Assembly (NCBI RefSeq): GCF_025971945.1
Contig: NZ_JAPDHW010000014.1
Span: 20,873 to 84,872 of the forward strand
Reading direction: 5' to 3'
DNA: 64,000 nucleotides
From: Chryseobacterium kimseyorum
GTDB lineage: Bacteria > Bacteroidota > Bacteroidia > Flavobacteriales > Weeksellaceae
Below the pieces are notes generated by a model that saw nothing but the letters and a program-made list of their open reading frames with translations, did no database searches and was not told where the DNA came from. The position numbers and the translations under genes are program-made. Below are positions 44,395 through 52,773 of the stretch, piece after piece (position 1 is the stretch's first letter; each line of letters opens with the position of its first letter).

Positions 44395-44766
44395 TTATTT
44401 TTTAAATCCACTTTTCAGCCTCTCAATCAGCATCGTGATAATTCTTTTATTAAAAACCTTGCTGTCTGAAATATAAACTTCCATTTCTTCAACGGTAAAC
44501 ATTCCAATCGTCATTCCGATAAAAGTATTTTTTAAAACATTGTCTTTCTGAAGACTCTGCTCGATCATCACGGCTTTTTTCGAGGAAGGCAGCGCATTAA
44601 AATCTGAATTCTGACGGATGGCGTAATTGGTAAACAGTGAAATGTACAAATCGTTCTGCAATTTCAGAATGGGACGCAGGGTTTGATTTTGAAAAATTTC
44701 AGTGGGTGTGGTTGCTTCTGAATTGGGTAGGTTGAGCGATTCTCTAAGATTTATTTTTGTGGTCAT
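44395..44766 (-). CDS. Conserved helical hypothetical protein
   Basis: 123 residues, mainly helical. Segments TLRPILKLQNDLYISLFTNYA and LKNTFIGMTIGMFTVEEMEVYI look strongly conserved, and I believe close relatives occur throughout Flavobacteriia. I cannot give a function. First gene of a two-gene unit with the 154-residue gene. Confidence 0.68.
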   Translation of the reverse strand: MTTKINLRESLNLPNSEATTPTEIFQNQTLRPILKLQNDLYISLFTNYAIRQNSDFNALPSSKKAVMIEQSLQKDNVLKNTFIGMTIGMFTVEEMEVYISDSKVFNKRIITMLIERLKSGFKK

Positions 44767-44851
44767 AGTTAATTAGAAATTGGTTGTTCTTAATAAAATA
44801 TAGTATTGTTTAGTCAATTTAATGAAGAAATAGTTTTGCTAAATACTGTTA

Positions 44852-45058
44852 TTATTCCTCCTGAATACTTTTAAAGATTTCAAGTAGTTCTTTTGGTATT
44901 AGATCTGGAAAATCATAAATTACTCTTTCTATGACGGCTAATTTTAGATCAGGCTCTTTTCTCTTAATGCTCTTTAATGCTGGAAAAGCTTCAATAATAA
45001 TCTCTTCCAATTTATGTCCTTGCATTTCCAAAAACCATTTTGGAATCTCTAATTTCAT
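44852..45058 (-). CDS. C-terminal fragment of the broken ATPase gene
   Basis: 68 codons. It overlaps the preceding frame by 47 bases and has an in-frame stop just before its ATG. The wording IPKWFLEMQGHKLEEIIIEAF resembles the tail of ATPase/TOPRIM proteins, so it is read as the last part of the gene at 44852-47164 and not as a separate small protein. Confidence 0.5.
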   Translation of the reverse strand: MKLEIPKWFLEMQGHKLEEIIIEAFPALKSIKRKEPDLKLAVIERVIYDFPDLIPKELLEIFKSIQEE

Positions 45059-46079
45059 TTAGAAGTACATATTCACTTAATTCGTAACCATTTTTTTCTT
45101 TACGTTTTTGATCGATATCAAATATAATTTTATCAATCATTTTTTGAAATTCAAATGTTGTAAAATTTATTATGCTTGGAAATGTCTTCTCTTCAATAAA
45201 GCCAAAACTTTGTGAGCTCAAAATTCTTTCATGCCAGAATAAAATAGCTAGCAATAATGGATCAAGTAAATAATTTTCAATACTATATCTCATTTTATAG
45301 CCTAAAACTTTTATAAATTCATATTCAGGCTCTTTTAAATTTAAGTCCCAATCAATAATTCCCCAAATAAAATTGTTCCCTGAATTTCTTAAGGTTGTAG
45401 ATATTTTAATAACCTGATCACAGTTAGATATAGGGATGCCATTTTTATCTGTTCTTGAATCACCAGAAGAAATGAAGTTTAAAGATATCTCTGGATTTAA
45501 ACGAGAGTTGTAAATATTATATAACCCTTCATAAAACATCACATCATTTTCACTCTCAACGAAAACTTGTCTTCTATTTTTGTGATTTATACTAAACGAT
45601 GGAACGCCAGAAGTAAGCTCTTTCAAAGCTATGTCCTTTGAAACCTTATAAATTTTTGGTGTTTTATTTTTGTCCATTACAAAAATGCTTTCATCTGGCG
45701 CAAAAGCCACTGTTGAAGGTGAGTGAGTTGAAATTAAAATTTTAATCCCCATTTTCTTATGAAAAACATTATATAGAACATCCATTAATCTTTTTGACAT
45801 TGATGGATGTAAAGCAGAATCTATTTCATCTAAAAGTAAGAGAGACGTTATAGCATTATTTCTTTGGAGTTTAAAAAGATAGAAGGATAATGCAATTAAT
45901 GTTTTTTCACCTGACGATAGTGCATCTAAAGTGGTATGAAAATTTTGTTTTTTGTTAAAAAGTGAGATTGAGACATTCTGATTAGTGATATCATATCCTA
46001 ATTGAATATTAATATTACTGCTTCGAAACTCATATCCATTACAATCATATTCATACAAAACTTCATTTAGAAATACCAA
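45012..46079 (-). CDS. Middle fragment of the broken ATPase gene (ABC signature, Walker B, TOPRIM-like)
   Basis: 355 codons from a TTG at 46079. It holds LSSGEKT (residues 55-60), LLLLDEIDS, ISTHSP and the TOPRIM-like acids (VESENDVMFY near 174-183; Asp243 and Asp245 in IIDWDLN). It lacks a Walker A, which is in the fragment upstream, so it cannot work alone as an ATPase. Confidence 0.6.
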   Translation of the reverse strand: MVFLNEVLYEYDCNGYEFRSSNINIQLGYDITNQNVSISLFNKKQNFHTTLDALSSGEKTLIALSFYLFKLQRNNAITSLLLLDEIDSALHPSMSKRLMDVLYNVFHKKMGIKILISTHSPSTVAFAPDESIFVMDKNKTPKIYKVSKDIALKELTSGVPSFSINHKNRRQVFVESENDVMFYEGLYNIYNSRLNPEISLNFISSGDSRTDKNGIPISNCDQVIKISTTLRNSGNNFIWGIIDWDLNLKEPEYEFIKVLGYKMRYSIENYLLDPLLLAILFWHERILSSQSFGFIEEKTFPSIINFTTFEFQKMIDKIIFDIDQKRKEKNGYELSEYVLLNEIRDSKMVFGNART

Positions 46080-47164
46080 TGGCGAATTACCATATGTTTA
46101 TAAAATTGATCCTCCGCCATAAAATGTATGTTGTGACCTTTCATTTTAGACTGAAATTCATTAAACTCATTTCTAGCTTTCGCAACTTGATAATTTTTCT
46201 CCGCATCAGCAACTATTTGAAGATTTAGAAATCCAGTATCCACGTTAATCTGATTTAAAATTTTTTCTTCTCCATTGACTTTAGTTGACAACGCTAAATA
46301 TTCCGGTGATATATTCTTAATGAAATATTTTTTAATTTCATTAAAAATTTCACGAAAGCTTTCTTTAATAGCTAAGAACTCTTTCTTTAAAATCGGATAT
46401 TGGTTTACTGAATTAAGAAAATTTATGAAATTTTGATCAAATCCCTGATTATGCAAACTCAGAAAAATTGGATGAAGTTGAAAATTAGGATCTTCGGTTA
46501 TTTTAAGATTATAAAGATTAATTTGAGAGTTATACCAATTTATAATTTCTATATTGTAATTATAATTTCTAATTATATTTAAAATTTGTGTTCTAAATAC
46601 TAAATCCTCTTTATCTAATAACCACTCTCTGATATTAATAGTTTTGAAATCTTTTTTAATATGATTTATTAAATTATTTTGTTTTGGAGAGAACTCTGGA
46701 ATCTCAGATTGCATCAAAGGTATTTTTTCAATCTCTAATTGTTTTTTTTCAAAGATTTCAATTTCATCTTCGCTCCATTTAATCAAATCAGGTGAGTTAA
46801 TGATTATATATTCTAAAGCTGAATAATCACCTTCATTTAGTTTGTATTGGCTTAGAATTGTAGAACGTTGGTTTACTAAGTTTTGTGAAAATGATGAGCT
46901 TTTATTTGCGAAAAAATCACTCTTAATTTTCAAGTCATTATTTTTTGAAAGATCATCATAAAATATATTAAAATCATTGTAACTGTAATATATGATACCA
47001 GATTGGTCAATGCCTTCTACCTTAACTGCTCCTTCATTTATGGCCTTTAGTAAATGTGTTTTCCCTGATCCATTTAATCCGGTAATAATTGAGAAGTCAT
47101 TTAATTTATAATTCTCAAGTTGATTTAGTGAGAGATATGGAGTTTGTTGTTGTAGTATAATCAT
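46067..47164 (-). CDS. N-terminal fragment of the broken ATPase gene (Walker A)
   Basis: 365 codons. Walker A GLNGSGKT at residues 29-36, then a long helical insert of about 300 residues as in OLD-like and SMC-like ATPases. After QFYK it leaves the true frame and ends HMVIRHWYF, while the other frame at that place reads TYGNSPLVFLNEVL, a typical continuation. Confidence 0.6.
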   Translation of the reverse strand: MIILQQQTPYLSLNQLENYKLNDFSIITGLNGSGKTHLLKAINEGAVKVEGIDQSGIIYYSYNDFNIFYDDLSKNNDLKIKSDFFANKSSSFSQNLVNQRSTILSQYKLNEGDYSALEYIIINSPDLIKWSEDEIEIFEKKQLEIEKIPLMQSEIPEFSPKQNNLINHIKKDFKTINIREWLLDKEDLVFRTQILNIIRNYNYNIEIINWYNSQINLYNLKITEDPNFQLHPIFLSLHNQGFDQNFINFLNSVNQYPILKKEFLAIKESFREIFNEIKKYFIKNISPEYLALSTKVNGEEKILNQINVDTGFLNLQIVADAEKNYQVAKARNEFNEFQSKMKGHNIHFMAEDQFYKHMVIRHWYF

Positions 47165-47220
47165 CTTATTAAGTCTCTATATATATAAATCATAGTTAGA
47201 GCTAAAATACTCAAAATTAC

Positions 47221-48807
47221 TCACCCCACCGTCTTCGTATCCTCTTCCTTCAGAATTTTTTTCTCTTTCATTGCGACCATCATTCTTTCACATTTATATT
47301 CTTCCCAGTTGAATTGGTTGAGAAAATCGAGAGCGGCGAGAAATCCGGCGTTAAAAAGCTGTTCTTTTTCCTCTCTTTTCATAAAGAAATTAAGCCAGCT
47401 GCTCGTTCCACAGTTGACGGTTTTGATGCTGTACAGATTGTAAAATGAGTATTTGGTCAGGAACATTTTATCGTTGAAACCTTTCAAAGTTCCGATGATG
47501 TTTCCGGCGTAGGAGAGGGGAGTTTTCAGGATTTGTTCACTTGTCTTTCCTTTGGCACCCAAGATTTCAGAATCGCTGGTCAGCTGAACTCCAAACAGAG
47601 GCATTCTCGGATAAAATATATCATTCATATGAAAAAGGTCGATAGGAAAATTGGAAAGTGTTCCGCCATCAATGAAAATCCCAACAGGATAAATATCTTC
47701 TTTTCGGGTATTCATCCAGAATTTCCAGGCATATTTTACAGAATCGTCTTCTTTGTTAATGAGCTTCTGCATCGGTTCAAAAAAGAAAGGAACAGACATA
47801 GAGGCCCGCACAAATTCAGCCGGACTGATGTGCTTCAGCTCTTCTTCCGACCAGTAGAGATTGGCCATTGTTGGAAGTTCAACTTTTATTTGAGCATTGA
47901 TGTCGGTAGTGATAACAATATATTCTGTCTGAAGCTGATAAAACGGATTATTTTTGTAGTAATCATTATTTTCGGCACTTTCGAGGAATATTCGGTAACG
48001 GGTCTCATCGATGTGTTCGAGATTATTCATTTTAATATCTTCAATTCCGTTCAGTGCGTTGGTGTAAAATTCCATGCCGTTTCCGTAACGGTAATTCAGA
48101 TTCATCTTCTCTTCTTTCTGAATGAATTTTTGGTTGAGTTCGGCGACAGTTTTGATCCCGAATCCATTCATCACATCGGTCATCTGTTTCAGAAAAACAT
48201 TTCCAGGATTCAGTCCGCTGTTGCTTTTCTTAAAATCGTGATAAAACTTTTTAAAACACAGAAATCCGATAATAACAGGAATCAGAGGAACTAAAAATAA
48301 AAGTTTAGCATTCAGAATTGTTTCCGATGAGATTATAAACGGCAGCGCCACCAGAATCAGCATTACCACAGCAATAATTATCACGTTGATTTTAATGAAA
48401 TTTTTATTGTTGAGCATCGCATGAATGGTCGTTCTCACATACGGTTTCCCATCGATGAAATCTGAAAAATCCCAGTTGAAAAGAATATCTTTAATTACTT
48501 CACCTTTCGCTTCTTCCTTGGTTTTGCAGGCAGCAATCAGCATGGTGTTGATGGCTCCGGCACTGGTCCCGGCAATTTTCAGAAAACGGATTCCAAAGAT
48601 TTCTAAAGCATAAAGATATCCTACCAAAGCACTTCCCCATACGCCACCGCCTTCCTGTACAAACTCGATGTACTGATTGCCTTCAGCATCGAGAATGTCG
48701 GAAAACTCTTTGGTGGAAATGTTTTCATGTAAAGCGCTGAGCTTTTCTTTTGATTCCTGAGAAAGTACGTCGTCCTCAAGGATCTTTTGAAGGATTTCGG
48801 TTTTCAT
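47221..48807 (-). CDS. Patatin-like phospholipase with an inserted membrane hairpin
   Basis: 528 residues. The catalytic dyad and oxyanion loop are visible: GGGVWG (residues 53-58), GTSAG with Ser82, and DGG with Asp380. Between them lie two hydrophobic helices (about 141-160 and 168-184) that should pin the enzyme in a membrane, and after them a segment absent from short patatins. It would cleave acyl chains from phospholipids. Membrane-bound patatins of this size are common in Flavobacteriia. It is next to the broken ATPase gene, so a defence role is possible but not shown. Confidence 0.88.
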   Translation of the reverse strand: MKTEILQKILEDDVLSQESKEKLSALHENISTKEFSDILDAEGNQYIEFVQEGGGVWGSALVGYLYALEIFGIRFLKIAGTSAGAINTMLIAACKTKEEAKGEVIKDILFNWDFSDFIDGKPYVRTTIHAMLNNKNFIKINVIIIAVVMLILVALPFIISSETILNAKLLFLVPLIPVIIGFLCFKKFYHDFKKSNSGLNPGNVFLKQMTDVMNGFGIKTVAELNQKFIQKEEKMNLNYRYGNGMEFYTNALNGIEDIKMNNLEHIDETRYRIFLESAENNDYYKNNPFYQLQTEYIVITTDINAQIKVELPTMANLYWSEEELKHISPAEFVRASMSVPFFFEPMQKLINKEDDSVKYAWKFWMNTRKEDIYPVGIFIDGGTLSNFPIDLFHMNDIFYPRMPLFGVQLTSDSEILGAKGKTSEQILKTPLSYAGNIIGTLKGFNDKMFLTKYSFYNLYSIKTVNCGTSSWLNFFMKREEKEQLFNAGFLAALDFLNQFNWEEYKCERMMVAMKEKKILKEEDTKTVG

Positions 48808-48915
48808 GATTTTGGTTTGGTGTTTTTTATTTAGTTTTTTCTCGCTGATTAAACTGATTTAGCAAATTAATTATTAAAAAATCTGCGTTCAAACAGAATT
48901 ATAACTTAAAATGAA

Positions 48916-49815
48916 CTACCACTGCTTTCTCCTTGCATAAATAAATGTGCAGATCACGATCACACCCATTAAGCCCAATGTGTAAAAATAACCATGTTTT
49001 GTGTGAAGTTCCGGCATATTGTCGAAGTTCATTCCATATAATCCAGCAATAAAAGTGATCGGTAAAAAGTACACAGAATAAATTGCCAATACTTTCATTA
49101 CCTGATTGGCTTTCTGATCAGACAGCGCGAGAAACATCGAGATTAAGTTGGTAATCTGAATATTAAGATGGTCAAAATCGGCAACAACATCTTTCTGTTT
49201 ATCCTTTAAATCGACAATTTCAGAATCTTCAAGTTCTAGCAGTTTAAATTTTTCAACTGCATCATTGGATATCGTCAGAACCCTTGAGTTTAATCCTGAT
49301 TTCCTCTTTAATTTATACAGCCTTCGGATTTGGTTGGTATGATTGGTATTTTTTAGGAAGATTTCATTTTCAATATTATCCATCGTTTCAAAAAGGCTGA
49401 TGGCTTCATCATCAAAACTTTTCATAATCACCAGAGAGATCATCAGTGCAATTTTATGCGGATGAACAGTCTCGGTACTGGTGGTAAGTTCTTTTTTGGT
49501 TTCGGCGATACTTTTTGTCCTCATTCTGTGGATCGTAATAATGGTTTTTTCTAAAAGAAAAATCCCAATTTTGGTACTGATATCACTGATGGTGTTGAGG
49601 TTTTTACGTTCGAGCTCGGTGCTTTCGCGGAGAAGGAAGAATTTTACATTTCCGTCTTCTTCATATTTGGGTAAGTGGTTAGGGTCTAAGGTATCTTCCA
49701 ACAGAAGATTGTTGATCTCATATCTTTCGTGAAGGTACTTCATATCTTCGTCCGTAGGTGCTTCTACGTCTATCCATTCGCATCCCGAATCTCTGTAAAT
49801 TGTGTTGATAGGCAT
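48916..49815 (-). CDS. corA: CorA-family magnesium/cobalt channel
   Basis: 299 residues. A cytosolic N-terminal domain with a long helix (LEDTLDPNHLPKYEEDGN; later helical region), and two C-terminal membrane helices. The selectivity motif Gly-Met-Asn is seen in FIAGLYGMNFDNMPE, and the positively charged end ARRKQW fits. It forms a pentamer in the inner membrane for passive Mg2+ entry. Divergent from fabH. Confidence 0.93.
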   Translation of the reverse strand: MPINTIYRDSGCEWIDVEAPTDEDMKYLHERYEINNLLLEDTLDPNHLPKYEEDGNVKFFLLRESTELERKNLNTISDISTKIGIFLLEKTIITIHRMRTKSIAETKKELTTSTETVHPHKIALMISLVIMKSFDDEAISLFETMDNIENEIFLKNTNHTNQIRRLYKLKRKSGLNSRVLTISNDAVEKFKLLELEDSEIVDLKDKQKDVVADFDHLNIQITNLISMFLALSDQKANQVMKVLAIYSVYFLPITFIAGLYGMNFDNMPELHTKHGYFYTLGLMGVIVICTFIYARRKQW

Positions 49816-49893
49816 CCCGTAAAAATAGTATTAATTTTAAAAAAACCTATGTGTAAAATAAAGTTTTATCTTTACCAAAATTAAACAAACTAT

Positions 49894-50916
49894 ATGATTA
49901 AAAGTACAATAAAAGGAATCGGATTTCATGTTCCGGATCACGTTGTCACCAATGATGATTTAGCAAAATTAATGACCACCAATGATGAGTGGATTACTGA
50001 ACGTACCGGAATCAAAGAGCGTAGACACAGAGCTAACAGAAATGATGCGCAGGAGACTACAGCTTATCTCGGTTTCAAAGCGTCAGAAAAAGCACTTCAA
50101 CAAGCTGGATTAACCGCAAAAGATATTGACTACATTGTTTTTGCCACGCTTTCACCGGATTATTATTTTCCCGGTTGTGGAGTACTGCTTCAGGATATGT
50201 TAGGTTGTGATACCATTGGTGCTTTGGATGTAAGAAATCAGTGTTCAGGATTTGTGTATGCGATGAGCGTTGCCAATGCTTTTATTAAATCAGGAACGTA
50301 TAAGAATATTTTAGTGGTAGGAGCGGAAGTCCATTCTTTCGGACTTGATTTTTCTGACGAAGGAAGAGGAGTTTCTGTTATTTTTGGGGATGGGGCAGGA
50401 GCCATTGTTCTTTCTGCAACTGAAGATGAAAATGCTGGAGATATTTTAGCAATGAATATGCATTCTGAAGGGAAATATGCAGATGAACTGTGCACGCAGT
50501 TTCCGGGATCGAAATACGGCTGGAGCGACAGAATGAGAAAGGAACCTGAAAATGTGACCAACAAAGAAGTGTATCCAATTATGAATGGAAATTTTGTTTT
50601 CAAACACGCTGTTACAAGATTCCCTGAAACTATGCAGGAAGCTTTGGATAAAGCCGGAAAAACGATTGATGATCTGGATATGTTTATTCCGCATCAGGCG
50701 AATCTGAGAATCGCTCAGTTCGTTCAGCAGAAATTTGGTTTACCGGATGAGAAGATTCATAACAACATCCAAAAATATGGTAATACAACGGCTGCGTCTA
50801 TTCCAATTGCCTTGAGTGAAGCAATTGAGCTTGGGAAAATCAAAAGAGGAGATCTTGTACTTCTTTCAGCTTTTGGCAGCGGGTTTACATGGGGAAGTGT
50901 ATTGTTCCAGTACTAA
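49894..50916 (+). CDS. fabH: 3-oxoacyl-ACP synthase III (FabH-like)
   Basis: 340 residues, thiolase fold. The catalytic Cys117 (NQCSGF), His267 (IPHQAN) and Asn297 (KYGNTTAAS) are all present. It starts fatty-acid synthesis by joining an acyl-CoA with malonyl-ACP. Gene context gives no further fab gene, and Bacteroidota often carry several FabH paralogs, so this copy may serve a branched or special starter unit. A near-match -7 sequence TATCTTTA lies upstream at about 49872-49879. Confidence 0.88.
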   Translation: MIKSTIKGIGFHVPDHVVTNDDLAKLMTTNDEWITERTGIKERRHRANRNDAQETTAYLGFKASEKALQQAGLTAKDIDYIVFATLSPDYYFPGCGVLLQDMLGCDTIGALDVRNQCSGFVYAMSVANAFIKSGTYKNILVVGAEVHSFGLDFSDEGRGVSVIFGDGAGAIVLSATEDENAGDILAMNMHSEGKYADELCTQFPGSKYGWSDRMRKEPENVTNKEVYPIMNGNFVFKHAVTRFPETMQEALDKAGKTIDDLDMFIPHQANLRIAQFVQQKFGLPDEKIHNNIQKYGNTTAASIPIALSEAIELGKIKRGDLVLLSAFGSGFTWGSVLFQY

Positions 50917-50941
50917 TAAAATATTCCTGAAATTTCAATAG

Positions 50942-51050
50942 GTACGTCATTTCGAGTAGGTTTACGAAGAAAGCCAGATCTAGAAATTTTTAGAAGGTAT
51001 CTGAAAAATTATATATAGGTTTCGCCATCTGCACTGACGAAAACCGTGCA
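50942..51050. repeat. Interspersed-repeat remnant after fabH
   Basis: ACGTCATTTCGAGTAGGTTT leads a stretch of about 100 bases that resembles a widespread Bacteroidota intergenic repeat (from memory). The far end has GACGAAAACCG. No gene is seen in it. Confidence 0.45.
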
Positions 51051-51056
51051 ATAAAT

Positions 51057-51095
51057 AAAAATTCCGCTGAAGTTTATTTCAGCGGAATTTTTTAT
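51057..51095. terminator. Bidirectional terminator between fabH and the thioredoxin gene
   Basis: Eleven-base stem ATTCCGCTGAA / TTCAGCGGAAT, loop GTTTAT, flanked by A run on the left and T run on the right, so it can act on both convergent transcripts. Confidence 0.88.
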
Positions 51096-51110
51096 GTTTA
51101 ATTAAATAGT

Positions 51111-52271
51111 TTATAAACTCTTCAATATTTTTTCTGTTTCTGAAGTATCTTCACCTGCTGCTTTTCCCAGTGCGATAGATTTTTCAGCCCAAATTTTAGC
51201 ATTTTTCTTATCACCTACTTTGTTGTAAAGGTTTGCCAGAGTATCTGTATTGGCATAATTCTCATCTTTCTTCACAGATTCCTGAGCCCATTTTACGGCA
51301 GTTTCCAAAGATGATTTTGTGTTTACATTTTCAAAGAAATTCCACGCTACTGAATTTAATTCTTCAGAACTTAGTGCAGTATAATCTTTGTAAAGATCCA
51401 AAGTCATTTTTTCGTAAGTAGCAAAGTCTTTGTCTTTTAAAGCTCTGCTGGATTTCGCTCTTTTCAGAAGCTTTTCAGATTCGTCTTTTGTAAGAAATTT
51501 CTGCGTCTCAGTTAAGAAATAAGCATCATTCCATTTTTTTGTATCTGCGCTGTACGTTTTTTTCATAATCGTATTCAGCTTGATGTTTTTGTCAACCATA
51601 TCATAACGGTCAGCCGGCAAAACCTTGATAATATCTTCTTTTTTATTTTGGAAAATCTTATACAAAGGGCTTTCTGTACTTTGAGTTCCAGCAAGAATCA
51701 TCTGAACATCCTGCTGATCTAAGCTGGTTTTTGCACTGAAATAACGGTCTAAAACTCTTCCTGCAAAGTCTGCATCATTATAAATCGTAAGGCCAGCCAG
51801 ATTTTTCAAAAATTCAGGATCCTTTTCACCTTTTTCAAATTTTTGTTTTAAAGACGTCAGTCTTTTGTTTGGATCTCCTGCATCCATCGCAAACTGGATG
51901 AAATCTTTTTCCTCAACATATCCTAAAGTTCTGTGAACTTCCTCCCCGTCACCGTTAATGAAAAGATAAGTTGGGAAAGCTTTTACATTGTATTTTTTAG
52001 CTAAATCAATCCCTTCACCTTTTTCCATATCAATTTTAGCATTGATGAAATTGGCGTTGTAGTAATCACCCACAGGTTTCAGAGGGAAAATATTTTTCAC
52101 CATCAGTTTACACGGTCCACACCATACAGCATAAGCGTCTATGAAAATCAATTTGTTTTCTTTTTTTGCTTTAGCTAAAAGGCTTTTGAAATTTCCTTCT
52201 TCAAATTTAATTCCCTGTCCGAACGCAATCACGGCAAAGAATAGGAATGATAATATTGCTGTTTTTTTCAT
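51111..52271 (-). CDS. Secreted thioredoxin-fold protein with a TPR-like tail
   Basis: 386 residues from the ATG at 52271 (MKKTAILSFLFFAVIAFGQG, a clean signal peptide); the frame could extend seven codons upstream. The thioredoxin domain follows with WCGPC (Cys51, Cys54) and the cis-Pro segment KAFPTYLFINGDG. Residues about 160-386 are helical and end with TPR-like pairs (ANLYNKVGDKKNAKIWAEKSIALGK). It is likely a periplasmic or outer-membrane-facing disulfide oxidoreductase. Confidence 0.9.
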   Translation of the reverse strand: MKKTAILSFLFFAVIAFGQGIKFEEGNFKSLLAKAKKENKLIFIDAYAVWCGPCKLMVKNIFPLKPVGDYYNANFINAKIDMEKGEGIDLAKKYNVKAFPTYLFINGDGEEVHRTLGYVEEKDFIQFAMDAGDPNKRLTSLKQKFEKGEKDPEFLKNLAGLTIYNDADFAGRVLDRYFSAKTSLDQQDVQMILAGTQSTESPLYKIFQNKKEDIIKVLPADRYDMVDKNIKLNTIMKKTYSADTKKWNDAYFLTETQKFLTKDESEKLLKRAKSSRALKDKDFATYEKMTLDLYKDYTALSSEELNSVAWNFFENVNTKSSLETAVKWAQESVKKDENYANTDTLANLYNKVGDKKNAKIWAEKSIALGKAAGEDTSETEKILKSL

Positions 52272-52400
52272 GAAATATTTTATTGAATGCAAATGTAATA
52301 ATTATGTTAATATAAGGCTTTATAATAATCAATAATTCAATACATAAAATTTAGTTAAAGTCTTTGCCGATAATTTGGGTCAAGACGACTGAAAATAAAA

Positions 52401-52422
52401 AATCCATAGAATTCTATGGATT
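52401..52422 (-). terminator. Terminator of the 85-residue lipoprotein gene
   Basis: Perfect palindrome AATCCATAGAA / TTCTATGGATT, followed on the minus strand by a T run. Confidence 0.85.
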
Positions 52423-52429
52423 GACTGAT

Positions 52430-52687
52430 TTATCTTGAACCGCTCGCGTCGGTATTCGGCCTTGATTCTTTGCTTTGGTAATCTGTTGGCTTTTTTACTG
52501 TATCGTTTGCCAGATTCGAAGTATCGGCTGCATTCTGTTCTGAATTGGCCACTGCAGAATCTCCCAAATCGTTTCTCATCGGGTCTTTGTCGTGATTAGC
52601 CTTATAATCTTCTCTGTTTTCTTTTTTATCTGCGCAACTTCCGAAAACTATCAGTCCCATAATTGCGGCTATCCATAATTTTTTCAT
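52430..52687 (-). CDS. Small lipoprotein of unknown function
   Basis: 85 residues from the ATG at 52687 (MKKLWIAAIMGLIVFGSC); the in-frame ATG at 52711 would put eight extra residues before a good signal peptide. Lipobox FGSC gives Cys18. The mature part is short, polar and unstructured (DKKENREDYKANHDKDPMRN, then Ser/Thr/Asn-rich). Probably a surface or periplasmic small lipoprotein; no function is visible. Its neighbour at 52774 is of the same kind. Confidence 0.72.
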   Translation of the reverse strand: MKKLWIAAIMGLIVFGSCADKKENREDYKANHDKDPMRNDLGDSAVANSEQNAADTSNLANDTVKKPTDYQSKESRPNTDASGSR

Positions 52688-52722
52688 AGTAAATTTTTTA
52701 ATGTTTGTCATTCAAATATAAA

Positions 52723-52753
52723 AAAATCCGCAGAACTTTCATCTGCGGATTTT
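52723..52753 (-). terminator. Terminator of the 71-residue lipoprotein gene
   Basis: Twelve-base stem AAAATCCGCAGA / TCTGCGGATTTT with a seven-base loop; a T run follows on the minus strand. Confidence 0.88.
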
Positions 52754-52773
52754 CCATTTTTACATTAGACTTT

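Larger units (their letters stand above)
44852..47164 (-). pseudogene. ABC-type ATPase with TOPRIM/DUF4435-like C-terminus, broken by two frameshifts
   Basis: Three overlapping frames add up to one protein of about 770 residues. Piece one has Walker A (GLNGSGKTH). At about 46095-46098 an AAA run needs one more A to join DQFYK to TYGNSPLVFLNEVL in the next frame. Piece two carries the LSSGEKT signature, Walker B LLLLDEIDSALHP, the H-loop ISTHSP, then a TOPRIM-like region (VFVESENDVMFY, GIIDWDLN). At about 45058-45060 removing one A joins SEYVLL to MKLEIPKWFLEMQGH. Both indels are in A-runs and cancel each other. The intact gene would be an OLD-like, defence-type ATPase. Confidence 0.75.

Noticed and set aside
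47533..48294. Long plus-strand open frame of 253 codons opposite the patatin gene
   Set aside because: It is fully antisense to a gene with clear catalytic motifs, and its protein is rich in Phe, Ile and His with no domain, as expected for a shadow frame.
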